DNA from: JAJTHC01 sp044348005
Lineage (GTDB): Bacteria; Cyanobacteriota; Vampirovibrionia; Vampirovibrionales; JAJTHC01
Direction: 5' to 3'
Length of the DNA stretch: 48,837 bases
NCBI GenBank assembly: GCA_044348005.1
Contig: JBIKTR010000012.1
Location: 1-48,837 of the forward strand
A model generated the notes under the pieces. The model was not told where the DNA came from and did no database searches. It saw only the letters and a list, made by a program, of their open reading frames with translations. The translations under genes and the position numbers were made by a program. Positions 32,479-42,207 of this stretch are shown one piece after another. How positions within the stretch are numbered: the stretch's first letter is position 1; every line of letters begins with the position of its first letter.

Positions 32479-34551
32479 ATGACCACTGCCAAACACGATG
32501 CCTCCACACCCTCCCTGTACCCTGTGTTGGCACGATTCAAAGAGGCTCGTATTCAACCCGAAAATTACTCACAGCAGTACCACGCGTCTCTTGAAAATCC
32601 CGACGCCTATTGGTCAAACCAAGCGCAGCGTCTCATCTGGCATAAACCATTTGAACAAGTCAATACCAGTCGCTTTACACCGAACGATGTTAAAATTGAA
32701 TGGTTTAAAGGCGGGCAGTTAAATGTTTGTGAAAACTGTGTGGATCGCCACTCGCTAGCGACTCCTGAAGCACTTGCCCTGATTTGGGAGCCTGATCACC
32801 CTAGTCAAAGCACACGAACACTCACCTATCAAGAATTGCATCAAGACGTGCAACGTTGTGCCAATATGCTAAAAGCGTTAGGGGCTAATGCCAAAGAACC
32901 CATTACGATTTACATGCCCATGATTCCTGAAGCCGTTGTGGCCATGCTGGCCTGTAGTCGTTTAGGGGTGCCTCATTCCGTGGTGTTTGGTGGATTTTCA
33001 CCCAAGGCCTTACGTGAACGTATTGAAGATTGTGGAAGTAAAATTGTCATTACCGCCAATGAAGGGCGCCGCGGTGGCAAAGCCATTCCCCTAAAGGCCA
33101 ATGTGGATACAGCGTGTCAAGGGCTAGATATTCACCACGTTTTGGTGTTTCAACACAGTGCGTTGCCTCCACTGGCGTGGCAAGCCCCTCGAGATATTTG
33201 GTGGCATGAACTTTCAGATGTTGTCGATGCCGACTGCCCCCCCGTTTCAGTAGATTCGGAGCACCCGTTATTTGTATTATATACCTCTGGTTCTACGGGC
33301 AAGCCAAAGGGGTTGCAGCATAGTTCCGCAGGTTACTTATTGTATGCTCAACAAACGTTTGAAAATGTCTTTGATTATAAGGCTGGGGAAGTTTTTTGGT
33401 GTACCGCGGATGTTGGCTGGGTAACAGGCCATAGTTATATGGTGTATGGGCCCCTTGCTGCAGGCGCCACCACGCTTTTGTTTGAAGGCGTCCCCACTTT
33501 CCCGGATATCGATCGTTTTTGGCAAGTCATTGAAAAGCACCAAGTCAATCTTTTTTATACAGCTCCTACCGCGTTGCGTACTTTAATGAAGTTTGGCAAT
33601 GCCCCTGTCGAAGCGCGAGAGTTGAGTAGTTTACGTATTTTAGGTTCTGTGGGCGAACCGATTAACGCTGAAGCGTGGGAATGGTATTTTCACACCGTGG
33701 GTAACGGTCAATGTGCGATAGTGGACACCTACTGGCAAACCGAAACAGGGGGTCATCTTCTAACGCCTTTGGTGGGAGTAAATAACCTTAAGCCAGGCGC
33801 TGCCCTGCAACCCTATTTTGGAATTGTTCCTGTTTTGTTTAATACTCAAGGGGAACCCATTGCCCATAAAGTAGGCCAGTCTTTTTCTGGCGCATTATGT
33901 ATCAAGCATTCTTGGCCAGGGCAAGCACGCACCATTTGGGGAGACCACGCCCGTTTTGAAGCCACGTATTTTTCCACCTTCGCGAATCACTACTTCACAG
34001 GAGATTTGGCTCATCAAGACGAAGACGGTGATTTTTGGATTGAAGGGCGTATGGATGATGTGATTAACGTTTCAGGGCATCGCTTAGGCACCGCGGAAAT
34101 AGAATCCGCCTTAAATGAGCACCCCGCGGTGATTGAATCGGCAGTTGTGGCGATTGAAAATGAACTCAAAGGCCAAGGGATTTACGCGTTTGTTATTTTA
34201 AAGCCTGAAGAACCGATTACGCACAGGGTATTTAAAACGGAACTGAACACCTTATTGCGTCAATTGATTGGAGCGATTGCTTATATAGATCAAGTCCAAA
34301 TTACTCCGCAATTACCCAAAACGCGTTCAGGTAAAATCATGCGCCGTATTTTGCGTAAAATTGCCAATGGTGAAATTCAAACCAAGGCGGAGTATCACAA
34401 ACTTGGGGATACGTCTACGTTGTTGGATGCTAGCGTGGTGGATGAACTCGTCTTTACCTTTCAGACGCTGAACCCTTCTATGTTACAAGTCCATGCCGTA
34501 GATGCTCAGGGGTCTCCTTCAACTCTTCAAAAAAAAAAGACTTCCCCTTAG
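32479..34551 (+). CDS. acsA: Acetyl-CoA synthetase
   Basis: AMP-forming enzyme that converts acetate, ATP and CoA to acetyl-CoA. Motifs: the P-loop-like YTSGSTGKPKG (about residues 270-280), the A5 block DTYWQTETGGH (about 418-428), the hinge aspartate region in EDGDFWIEGRMDDVINVSGHR and the C-terminal TRSGKIMRRILRK, whose Lys is the usual acetylation site. Length 690 aa is slightly above the family norm. Start ATG 32479 has GGGAG nine bases upstream and fits the predicted promoter. Converges with purF; I see no strong terminator in the 55 bp between them. Confidence 0.96.
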   Translation: MTTAKHDASTPSLYPVLARFKEARIQPENYSQQYHASLENPDAYWSNQAQRLIWHKPFEQVNTSRFTPNDVKIEWFKGGQLNVCENCVDRHSLATPEALALIWEPDHPSQSTRTLTYQELHQDVQRCANMLKALGANAKEPITIYMPMIPEAVVAMLACSRLGVPHSVVFGGFSPKALRERIEDCGSKIVITANEGRRGGKAIPLKANVDTACQGLDIHHVLVFQHSALPPLAWQAPRDIWWHELSDVVDADCPPVSVDSEHPLFVLYTSGSTGKPKGLQHSSAGYLLYAQQTFENVFDYKAGEVFWCTADVGWVTGHSYMVYGPLAAGATTLLFEGVPTFPDIDRFWQVIEKHQVNLFYTAPTALRTLMKFGNAPVEARELSSLRILGSVGEPINAEAWEWYFHTVGNGQCAIVDTYWQTETGGHLLTPLVGVNNLKPGAALQPYFGIVPVLFNTQGEPIAHKVGQSFSGALCIKHSWPGQARTIWGDHARFEATYFSTFANHYFTGDLAHQDEDGDFWIEGRMDDVINVSGHRLGTAEIESALNEHPAVIESAVVAIENELKGQGIYAFVILKPEEPITHRVFKTELNTLLRQLIGAIAYIDQVQITPQLPKTRSGKIMRRILRKIANGEIQTKAEYHKLGDTSTLLDASVVDELVFTFQTLNPSMLQVHAVDAQGSPSTLQKKKTSP

Positions 34552-34606
34552 CCCAAGCGATTTCAACGTTCATTCCTAAGGAATAAGCACCTTGATCCCC
34601 CTTCCA

Positions 34607-36067
34607 TCAACCAAAACAACCTGTGAATGCGGAAGCATCAGAGGGTTTCCCCGCGTAATACACATTGTTAAAGCACGCCATACAAGGCTGTAGGTGTCCT
34701 GATGCGGAGACGGCTTCTAGCAAGTCTGTTGTGGACAAATAACCCAACGTGTCGCTGCCGAGCCAAGCGTTTAGGGCGGAAGCATCCATTTGATTGGCAA
34801 TGAGTTCAGATTCATTGGACATATCAATGCCGTAATAACAGGGGTGCTTTACGGGAGGCGAACTCACGCGGAAGTGAATTTGATTCACCCCAGCGTCTTT
34901 CAACATGGTTACAATACGTTGACTGGTGTTGCCACGTACGATGGAATCGTCAATAACGACGACATTTTTACCATTAAGCAAGGATTTTAAAGGATTAAGT
35001 TTGAGGCGAATGCCTTGTTCTCTTAGGGCTTGGGTGGGATTGATAAAGGTTCTTCCCACATAACGATTTTTAATCAACCCATCCATATAAGGAATGCCAC
35101 TGGCTCTTGAATAGCCCACGGCCGCAGGGATGCCTGAATCAGGGACGGGAATCACAAAATCCGCCTGTACAGGGTGACTTTTCGCCAACAATGCCCCCAA
35201 CTTCAAGCGCACTTCATAAACGCTTTGCCCTTGTAAAATGCTGTCAGGCCGTGCGAAATAAATGTATTCAAAGGCACAAAAATGTTCGTTTACTTTGGCA
35301 CACGCTCCTTCAATCCATCGTTGTTGAATGTGTCCTTTTAAATCGATGATCAAAATTTCCCCCGGTTCAACATCACGCACATATTCTGCCCCAATAATGT
35401 CAAAGGCACAGGTTTCAGAAGCCACCACCACTTGCCCACTGGGCATTTTCCCTAGGCATAAGGGACGGATCCCATGTTTGTCTCGTGCGGCAATTAAGCA
35501 ATCACCCATCGCCATGACCACGCTAAACGCCCCTTGGCAGTGGCTAAAAACCAACGCAGCGGCTTCCGCTAAATCCCCTTGTGTTTCAGCCAACGCTTGG
35601 CCCAAACATCGCACCATAACATGACTGTCACTATTGGCCCCAAACCCGTCACCATTTTCTAAATGAAAGCGCTGTCGTAAGTCGTCTAAATCAATTAAAT
35701 TACCGTTATGAGCCAGCGCCAAGCTCCCAAGCCGAGATCGTGAAATCACAGGCTGAGCATTTTCAAGCGACGAATCCCCCGCCGTAGAATAACGGGTATG
35801 CCCAATCACAACCTGTCCTTCAAGCTTTTGCAGTAAGTCGTCTTTGAAGACTTGACTCACCAGTCCAATATCTTTATGCAAAGTCATTTGGTCGTTATTA
35901 AACACGGCCATCCCGCAACTTTCCTGCCCACGGTGTTGCAAGGCAAACAAGGCGAAATACGCATATTGCCCCAAGGAAATGGTTTGCGAACCAATCATGC
36001 CAAAGACGCCACATTTTTCATTCAATTCTGAAGAAAAATCGTTTGAGTCGCTTATGGACGTTTTCAT
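34607..36067 (-). CDS. purF: Amidophosphoribosyltransferase
   Basis: Commits PRPP to purine synthesis by forming phosphoribosylamine. A short propeptide (about 18 residues) precedes the nucleophilic Cys in EKCGVFGMIG; self-cleavage before Cys is normal for this class. The PRPP site is VVIDDSIVRGNTSQ (about 365-378). Cys residues in HFCAFEY, KHPCYYG and QPCMAC are placed as the four ligands of the 4Fe-4S cluster seen in the Bacillus-type enzyme. Start ATG 36067 is preceded by AAGGA. It stands alone; purL is not adjacent. Confidence 0.96.
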   Translation of the reverse strand: MKTSISDSNDFSSELNEKCGVFGMIGSQTISLGQYAYFALFALQHRGQESCGMAVFNNDQMTLHKDIGLVSQVFKDDLLQKLEGQVVIGHTRYSTAGDSSLENAQPVISRSRLGSLALAHNGNLIDLDDLRQRFHLENGDGFGANSDSHVMVRCLGQALAETQGDLAEAAALVFSHCQGAFSVVMAMGDCLIAARDKHGIRPLCLGKMPSGQVVVASETCAFDIIGAEYVRDVEPGEILIIDLKGHIQQRWIEGACAKVNEHFCAFEYIYFARPDSILQGQSVYEVRLKLGALLAKSHPVQADFVIPVPDSGIPAAVGYSRASGIPYMDGLIKNRYVGRTFINPTQALREQGIRLKLNPLKSLLNGKNVVVIDDSIVRGNTSQRIVTMLKDAGVNQIHFRVSSPPVKHPCYYGIDMSNESELIANQMDASALNAWLGSDTLGYLSTTDLLEAVSASGHLQPCMACFNNVYYAGKPSDASAFTGCFG

Positions 36068-36183
36068 TGCCTACAATTTCCTTATCCTACCACGCTGGAG
36101 GTTGTTTACGTTTAGTATAAACCAAACAAATGGAAAGCACACGCGTAGGATTGTAAAAAGAAACGTTTGTAGGTAAAACGGTA

Positions 36184-36834
36184 TTAGGTGAATCCGTTGT
36201 CTCTGGCCCCATATTGATGCCCTGAATCCACAGTGGCACCCCCTGCATTCGTATTGGTCACCACGACATCAGCAGGATTAATCAATTGACTGGTGTCCCC
36301 AACATATTCGGTAGCAGGCGCTGCATCTGCCCTAAGTCCCACGGCGGCCGCATACAACCCACGCTGGGCGAGCAAGGGAGCTACTTCGCAAGCTTTAAGA
36401 TTTCGTCCATTCACCAGTAGGTCTTGGTCTTTCACAGGATTAAAATCTAAAGTGACGGTATCCGCCTCATCATTGGCGTCCCACTGAACAAGGATTTGGT
36501 CTGTATTGGGATCAATCGTCACCCTGCTTCCGTTAAGAAAAGTGACCGTCGTATCCGTCGTATCCGTTCCAGTAACAATATTTTGCACTTGCCTTACATT
36601 GGCGACAAAGTATCTAAAAAATACAGTCGTGCCATAATCGGGACTAGCACAATATCTTTTAAGTACGCTTTCTACCAATAAAAAACTTTCTCGAAAAGTA
36701 GCGAGTCGTTCTCTTTCTTGCACATTGGTGATGAAACTGGGTATCGTTAAAGCAGCAATGATCCCTAAAATAGTCAAAGACACGACGAATTCACTCAACG
36801 TAAAACCGATTCGTTGTGTTTTAAAGACTCGCAT
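36184..36834 (-). CDS. Type IV prepilin-like protein
   Basis: A 216-residue prepilin with a classical leader: a short basic peptide (MRVFKTQRIG), cleavage expected after Gly, then FTLSEFVVSLTILGIIAALTI with Glu at +5. The hydrophobic helix spans about residues 11-32. The head domain is Thr/Asp/Val rich and has two Cys (about 62 and 147) that could form the disulfide loop common in pilins. The start at ATG 36834 has AAAAGGA eight bases upstream; the longer reading from 36882 adds a hydrophilic stretch unlike a prepilin leader. The upstream region carries the dyad TGTAAC-N5-GTTACA at 36978. Confidence 0.88.
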   Translation of the reverse strand: MRVFKTQRIGFTLSEFVVSLTILGIIAALTIPSFITNVQERERLATFRESFLLVESVLKRYCASPDYGTTVFFRYFVANVRQVQNIVTGTDTTDTTVTFLNGSRVTIDPNTDQILVQWDANDEADTVTLDFNPVKDQDLLVNGRNLKACEVAPLLAQRGLYAAAVGLRADAAPATEYVGDTSQLINPADVVVTNTNAGGATVDSGHQYGARDNGFT

Positions 36835-37160
36835 GATAAACATCCTTTTCACACAAAGGGTAATTGTTTCATCTATCGTCAAGGCGATCTAAAAACTAAA
36901 GAAACTGTTACCATTCTTAACAGAACAGCTTGACTTGCCTTTACTTAAATATAGTGAGGATACAGAGAAATACTATATGTAACCAAATGTTACAGTATCG
37001 CACAATGTTGACACCTTAAACCTTTATTAAAGTAGCTATGTTCATTTTTGAGCGAACGGAAGCATCGTCTTCTTTTCGCTCTTCTTTTTTATCTTTAGAG
37101 CTTGCGGAAAAAGTTGTGTTTTTGTTTCCACCCTATCTTTAAGAGATGTCTTTTAGGGTA
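36835..37160. other. 326-bp intergenic region with TGTAAC-N5-GTTACA dyad
   Basis: Between the prepilin start and the MFS stop codon. I see no gene. At 36978-36994, TGTAAC and GTTACA form a perfect six-base dyad with a five-base spacer, a typical size for a transcription factor operator. A weak stem ACCCTA/TAGGGT (37130-37159) may terminate the MFS operon. Confidence 0.5.
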
Positions 37161-38564
37161 TTAAAACGAACGCATTTTTTTGACGATGACCAGATAAAGA
37201 CCGTAGCCTCCCCACAAGGCAAACGGCAACGCCAAGCACAACATCATGGCTTGCACGCCCATGAAATGAGCACTCAAACCTGCAATTAACGCAGGCAAGG
37301 TGGAACTGGTCGACAGCAACGTAAACTGCACCCCCAAGACTTTTCCCCGAATCGCTTCAGGAATACAGTCATGCAAAAACGCTTGTAAAGGAATGGCCAC
37401 CAGCGCAGCCCCCACACCCATGACAATACTCGCGAAGTACGTCCACGCCATACGATCCGTCAAGGCCAGTGGCGCCAAGCCATTGGGCATCGTCAAGGTG
37501 GCAAAAGACGAGGCTAAATCCGTAAAGCATTGAGGCACAAAGGCCATCCCCACTAAACCGAACGTGAGTAGGAGCATCCCACTATAAACGGTGAGAGGGG
37601 CAGGCACGCGTTTTAAGGCGGTACTCACCAGCATCGCACCGAATGCCATACCAATGCCTGAACTTGCCACAATATACGCAAACTTCCGTGACGCCACAGA
37701 AGCGTCCACATACAAAAAGTTTTTCGAAAACGTGATGGACAAAATACACATGGCGACAACGGCTGAAAACAATAAAGCCAATTTTGCCATGGCATGCCAT
37801 ACCGCAGAATGTTCACGAATATAGGCAAAGCCTTCTTTCAGTTCAGATTTAAAGCGATCCACGCTTTCTCGCATCGTGCGAGGCTTAGTCGGATCGACAC
37901 GTTCAGGCAAGGCGACGTTTGTGTCGATGCGAAGTCCAAACAAGCAAAGTCCCGCCCCCATAAACAGCAGGCTCAAGGCCCAATGCACCTGTTCAAGGCC
38001 GAACCATTCAATGAGGGGGTCTCCAAGGGCAAAGCCCACAATCACACTCGCCATCATAGTGGTGGTAAACAAAGAATTGGCCGAAAGTAATTGTGATTTA
38101 GGCACAATGGTGGGAATCGTCGCCGATTCAGCCGGGACGAAAAACTGCGTGATTGAAGACAATAAGAACGCCAACACATACAAATACACCAAGCCTGCTT
38201 TGGCCATTTGAGGCAAGGCAAACACCAAAAGCCCTCGCATGACGTTGATGACCACAAGCGTCAGGCGTCTAGGCCAGCGATCCACAAACACGCCTGCCAC
38301 CGCTGTTAATAAAATCGCTGGAATGGTAAAGGCCACGTACAAATAGCTGGTAAAGCGTTCATCGCCCCCATAAAGATGGGTGATATACGCCACAAACACC
38401 ACAAAAATAATGCGATCCGCCAGTTGAGACAACACTTGAGACCACCACAAGCTCATAAAGGCTGTATTCTTCAAAATAGAACCTTCTTGGCTCAGAGAGC
38501 GTTCTTCAACAGGGGGGCGGGGGGCTTCAAGTAAAGGCATACCAACGTTTCTTTCTTGCTTCAA
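37161..38564 (-). CDS. Major facilitator superfamily transporter, probable exporter
   Basis: A 12-helix MFS protein (467 aa) of the drug/siderophore exporter-like group. The first helix pair is preceded by a 35-residue cytoplasmic tail; the conserved loop between helices 2 and 3 reads VDRWPRRLTLVV (about 95-106). A central cytoplasmic loop lies near residues 215-250 (Lys/Arg/Pro rich). The substrate is unknown. The start is uncertain: TTG 38564 has AAAGGA only four bases upstream, while ATG 38540 (MPLLEAP) has a poorer site. It follows the GT4 gene by 20 bp, so the two are probably cotranscribed; export of a glycosylated product is possible but unproven. Confidence 0.85.
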   Translation of the reverse strand: MKQERNVGMPLLEAPRPPVEERSLSQEGSILKNTAFMSLWWSQVLSQLADRIIFVVFVAYITHLYGGDERFTSYLYVAFTIPAILLTAVAGVFVDRWPRRLTLVVINVMRGLLVFALPQMAKAGLVYLYVLAFLLSSITQFFVPAESATIPTIVPKSQLLSANSLFTTTMMASVIVGFALGDPLIEWFGLEQVHWALSLLFMGAGLCLFGLRIDTNVALPERVDPTKPRTMRESVDRFKSELKEGFAYIREHSAVWHAMAKLALLFSAVVAMCILSITFSKNFLYVDASVASRKFAYIVASSGIGMAFGAMLVSTALKRVPAPLTVYSGMLLLTFGLVGMAFVPQCFTDLASSFATLTMPNGLAPLALTDRMAWTYFASIVMGVGAALVAIPLQAFLHDCIPEAIRGKVLGVQFTLLSTSSTLPALIAGLSAHFMGVQAMMLCLALPFALWGGYGLYLVIVKKMRSF

Positions 38565-38584
38565 GAATTCCTTTGACCAATTTT

Positions 38585-39712
38585 CTAATGAACGAAGTGT
38601 TCACGCAAGGCAAGCGCCAAACGATCGGCAGAGGCGTCCCATGAAAACTGTTGCACCTGCTTTAAGCCTTTTTGAATCAATTCCATTCGCAACGGGGCAT
38701 TTTCTTCTAATTGTAAAATGGCCTGCTGAACTTGTTCCAAATCGTCAGGGTCCACATAGAGTACGGCTTGGCCACAGACTTCAGGAATCGCTGTTAATGC
38801 TGTAGTAATCACGGGACACCCTTGGGTCATGGCTTCAAGGGGGGGGAGACCAAAGCCTTCTGAACGAGACAGGTACAACAGCCCTCGACTTTCGTGCATC
38901 AGCGTGGCGAGCGCCTCATCACTGACGTACCCCAGTTCTTTGACAATGCCTAAATCTATGGCCTGTTTAACGAGTGCTTCAAAGTCTTTGCTAAAGTACT
39001 TGATTCTACCAGTGAGCCACAGTTGACTGCTTAAGGCGTTGCGCTCATGCAAGGCCACCATCGCTTCAATGGCCGTGTCGATTCCTTTTCGGGCTTCGTA
39101 ACGCCCTGTGTATAAAAAATACGGCTGTGTTTCTGAAAGGGCTAAAGGCACGCGACCGTGTGTTTTGGGCAAGGTGGACGCATTGGGCACCACAACAATA
39201 TCATTACGCGGGGTAAAATGTCGTAAAATTTGGGCCTTTGCATATTCAGACACCGTCATGACAAAGGCACAGGCGTCTATGTCTGCTTGAGTACTTTTTA
39301 AGTAGCGTTCACGCCGCCCCCCTTCCAAGTAGCCGTCCACTTCCAAGGGTAACACATCATGCAAGGTCATAAAGGCCTTATGCGAGGAAAGCCCCTTTGA
39401 AACACCGAACGGGATGCGTCCGTTATTGGGGAAATGCAGGGCGTCAACGTGGGGCATCCATGAAAGGGGGGGTAACACCAGCGAACGCCATGGGCCACGA
39501 ATAGGAAAATCCCCTAAAGGTAAATCGTGCATGCCTTCAGGCAAGGGGTTTTGTAGTGTTTGATTTCGCCGAATCGCAACGACGTTGAACTCATCGTCGT
39601 ATTTTCGGCAAAACGCTTCATACAAGGCCCAAGTGGCTTTGGCAATGCCGCCAAAGGGGCGAATAAAGCATTCTGCATCGAGATAAAGGTTAAGACGACT
39701 CGGCATAGGCAT
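38585..39712 (-). CDS. Glycosyltransferase family 4 protein
   Basis: A GT-B retaining glycosyltransferase (375 aa) that transfers sugar from a nucleotide donor, probably for cell-surface polysaccharide. The N-terminus carries the glycine loop GGIAKATW (about 21-28). The C-terminal Rossmann half shows YTGRYEARKGIDTAIEAM (about 200-217) and the donor-binding SRSEGFGLPPLEAMTQGCPV (about 278-297), with the E-x7-E pair typical of GT4. Start ATG 39712 has GGAG nine bases upstream. First gene of a two-gene unit with the MFS exporter. Confidence 0.9.
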   Translation of the reverse strand: MPMPSRLNLYLDAECFIRPFGGIAKATWALYEAFCRKYDDEFNVVAIRRNQTLQNPLPEGMHDLPLGDFPIRGPWRSLVLPPLSWMPHVDALHFPNNGRIPFGVSKGLSSHKAFMTLHDVLPLEVDGYLEGGRRERYLKSTQADIDACAFVMTVSEYAKAQILRHFTPRNDIVVVPNASTLPKTHGRVPLALSETQPYFLYTGRYEARKGIDTAIEAMVALHERNALSSQLWLTGRIKYFSKDFEALVKQAIDLGIVKELGYVSDEALATLMHESRGLLYLSRSEGFGLPPLEAMTQGCPVITTALTAIPEVCGQAVLYVDPDDLEQVQQAILQLEENAPLRMELIQKGLKQVQQFSWDASADRLALALREHFVH

Positions 39713-39813
39713 TTCTTTCTAACTCCATCATGTCATTTTAATATAGCACAAAAACACAGGGTTTTCGTGTATAATAGAAGCTATCCCTCCCTTAAAATCA
39801 AAGAGAATCCTCT

Positions 39814-41037
39814 ATGTCGTCTTCTAAAACCCCTCAACTCAAATTTTTCGTCTTGCTTATTTTAATGGCGGGCGCAGGCTTTTACGCGGCCAAACACCCT
39901 CCAAGCCTAGGACTTGACTTAAAAGGAGGAACACGCCTCACCCTTCAAGCCCTTGCCAATGAACAGGTCAAGCGCCTCACGCCCCAAGTGATGGACAGCC
40001 TGCAGTTGGTGATTGAACAGCGGGTCAACAAGTTTGGCGTTTCTGAAGCGATTGTGCAGAAATCGGGGGATTCTCGCTTGTTGGTGGAAATACCGGGGAT
40101 TAAAGATCCTGAAGAAGCGAAAAAGCAACTCGGCAAAGTCGGTTTGCTGGAGTTTAAGCGCAAGAAAAACGGCGTTTGGGCCAGTACCGATGTGACAGGG
40201 CGTGATTTAAAGCAAGCCCGTTTAGATCAAGACCCCCTAGGGGGTTGGATGATTGGCTTTGAACTCACGGATGCTGGAGCGAAAAAGTTTGCGACACTCA
40301 CCGCTGATATGGCCACGCAAAAAGAACCCCTTGCCGTTTTTTTTGACGGAACGTTGGTCTCGTCTCCTGCCGTGCAGGACGCCATTTTAAGTGGGTCGGG
40401 TCAAATTACAGGAAATTTCACCAAAGACGAAGCCAAAACCATTGTCGACACGCTCAACGCAGGCGCCTTACCGGTGAATGTGGAAGTCGTCGAAGAAAGC
40501 ACGGTAGGAGCCTTGTTGGGTGAAAACTCCTTGTCTCAAAGTTTGAATGCGGGTATCGCTGGTTTGCTTGCCGTACTCGTTTTTATGATTGGCTATTACC
40601 GTAAGCTAGGACTCGTCGCCAACTTGGGATTGGTGATTTACACCTTATTCAGTTACGTGGCGTTGATGCTCGTCGGCGTCACCTTTACGCTGGCTGGGAT
40701 TGCGGGCTTTATTTTGTCGATCGGCATGGCGGTGGATGCGAACATCCTGATTTTTGAACGCACCAAAGAAGAACTGGCGCAAGGCAAGGCGTTTAAAAAG
40801 GCGTTGTCTTTAGGGTTTGATCGAGCGTTGCCGTCTATTTTAGACTCTAATTTTACCACGCTCATTACCTGTGCCGTGCTGTGGAGCTTGGGGACAGGAT
40901 CCGTCAAAGGCTTTGCGGTGACGTTGGCCTTAGGCGTTGCCATGAGCATGTTTACGGCCTTAACCGTGACTCGCACGATTTTAGAATTGGCGTTAGGGGC
41001 TGAAACCCGTTCACGCATGACATTTTCAAAAGGATAA
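39814..41037 (+). CDS. secD: Protein translocase subunit SecD
   Basis: Works with SecF and SecYEG to pull secreted proteins across the membrane using the proton gradient. Features: one N-terminal helix (about 11-25), then GLDLKGGTRLTL (about 33-44), a periplasmic domain to about residue 235, and five C-terminal helices with the conserved DANILIFERTKEEL (about 308-321). At 407 aa it is a compact SecD, without the extra periplasmic length of the E. coli protein. secF follows 6 bp after the stop. Confidence 0.96.
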   Translation: MSSSKTPQLKFFVLLILMAGAGFYAAKHPPSLGLDLKGGTRLTLQALANEQVKRLTPQVMDSLQLVIEQRVNKFGVSEAIVQKSGDSRLLVEIPGIKDPEEAKKQLGKVGLLEFKRKKNGVWASTDVTGRDLKQARLDQDPLGGWMIGFELTDAGAKKFATLTADMATQKEPLAVFFDGTLVSSPAVQDAILSGSGQITGNFTKDEAKTIVDTLNAGALPVNVEVVEESTVGALLGENSLSQSLNAGIAGLLAVLVFMIGYYRKLGLVANLGLVIYTLFSYVALMLVGVTFTLAGIAGFILSIGMAVDANILIFERTKEELAQGKAFKKALSLGFDRALPSILDSNFTTLITCAVLWSLGTGSVKGFAVTLALGVAMSMFTALTVTRTILELALGAETRSRMTFSKG

Positions 41038-41043
41038 TTACGC

Positions 41044-42060
41044 ATGACGCTCATCACCAATACAGAAGTTACCGCAACCGCTCAAGAAACTACTGTGGAA
41101 CCTAAGCTCAAATACTGGGTGGATATTGTCAAATATCGTGCCGTTTATTTATGGATTGCGGTGGCGATGATGGTACCAGGTTTGATCTTTATGGGGCTGA
41201 ACATTGCCCAAAGCCCCACCCATGCCCCGCTGAAACTAGGCATTGATTTTGTGGGAGGCACCCTAAGCGAAATTCACACCCCCAAAACCGTTCACCAAGA
41301 AGACTTGCCCCTTTTGGCACACGCCCTAGACGCCTATGAAATTGAAGATGCCGTCGTGCAAATCAATACCCCCATTAAAGTGAATCAGCAAGTGTCTGGC
41401 ACCGTGCTTTCTATTCGCACCCCCATGTTAAATGCCGCGCAAATTAAAACGCTGGATGCCACCCTAAAAAATAACCTTGGGAACGTTCAACTGTTACAGC
41501 GCAATACCGTTGGCCCTACTTTGGCCAGTGAATTGCTGAGCAATGCGTTGTTGGCGCTGGGATTGGCGTATTTACTGATTACCGGTTACCTCACCTATCG
41601 CTTTCAGTTGGATTATGCCATTTGTGCCTTGGTGGCCTTAGTGCATGACACCGTAATTGTGTTGGGCATTTTTGCAGGGCTGGGATATTTGGCCAATGTG
41701 GCGGTGGATAGCCTCTTTATTACAGGGATTTTAACGGTGATTGGCTTTAGTGTGCATGACACCATTGTGGTGTTTGACCGATTGCGGGAAAATAATCGTC
41801 TAATGTTTTCACAAAAAAAACCCTTTTCTGAAGTGGTGAATGTCTCGATCAATCAAACCTTGGCGCGTTCAATTAACACGTCGCTCACTGCTTTACTGCC
41901 TTTAGCCACCCTGTATTTCTTTGGGGGGCAAAGCACTCAAAACTTGGTGCTTTGCATGGGCTTAGGCATTATCATTGGGGCGTATTCTTCGATTGCGATT
42001 GCGTCTTCATTGCTCTGTTGGTGGCGCGAAAAGACTGAAAAGCGGAACGTCAACGCTTAA
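41044..42060 (+). CDS. secF: Protein translocase subunit SecF
   Basis: Partner of SecD. The 338-residue protein has one N-terminal helix (about 33-53), the conserved LGIDFVGGTLSEI (about 64-76), a short periplasmic domain, and five helices with SVHDTIVVFDRLRENNR (about 237-253), the RND-type signature. The start ATG has AAAAGGA about nine bases upstream. Confidence 0.96.
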   Translation: MTLITNTEVTATAQETTVEPKLKYWVDIVKYRAVYLWIAVAMMVPGLIFMGLNIAQSPTHAPLKLGIDFVGGTLSEIHTPKTVHQEDLPLLAHALDAYEIEDAVVQINTPIKVNQQVSGTVLSIRTPMLNAAQIKTLDATLKNNLGNVQLLQRNTVGPTLASELLSNALLALGLAYLLITGYLTYRFQLDYAICALVALVHDTVIVLGIFAGLGYLANVAVDSLFITGILTVIGFSVHDTIVVFDRLRENNRLMFSQKKPFSEVVNVSINQTLARSINTSLTALLPLATLYFFGGQSTQNLVLCMGLGIIIGAYSSIAIASSLLCWWREKTEKRNVNA

Positions 42061-42113
42061 GCGAAGCCAAGGGGATTGGGTGCGGGGGCTCTTTTACAGG
42101 AAACGAACGCCCA

Positions 42114-42130
42114 TGTAACAGAAGGTTACA
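42114..42130. promoter_or_regulatory. TGTAAC-N5-GTTACA dyad
   Basis: TGTAACAGAAGGTTACA is a perfect six-base dyad with a five-base spacer, 77 bp before the gene at 42208. The same dyad is upstream of the prepilin at 36184-36834, and its left half plus AGAA is duplicated upstream of 30484. Function as an operator is inferred. Confidence 0.45.
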
Positions 42131-42207
42131 ATAGGGCAAGATCGACCCCTGTGGTTGTTTTATTAAAGTAGTCATCCCTTAAATCCAACCTTGGAGCATC
42201 CCCCCCC

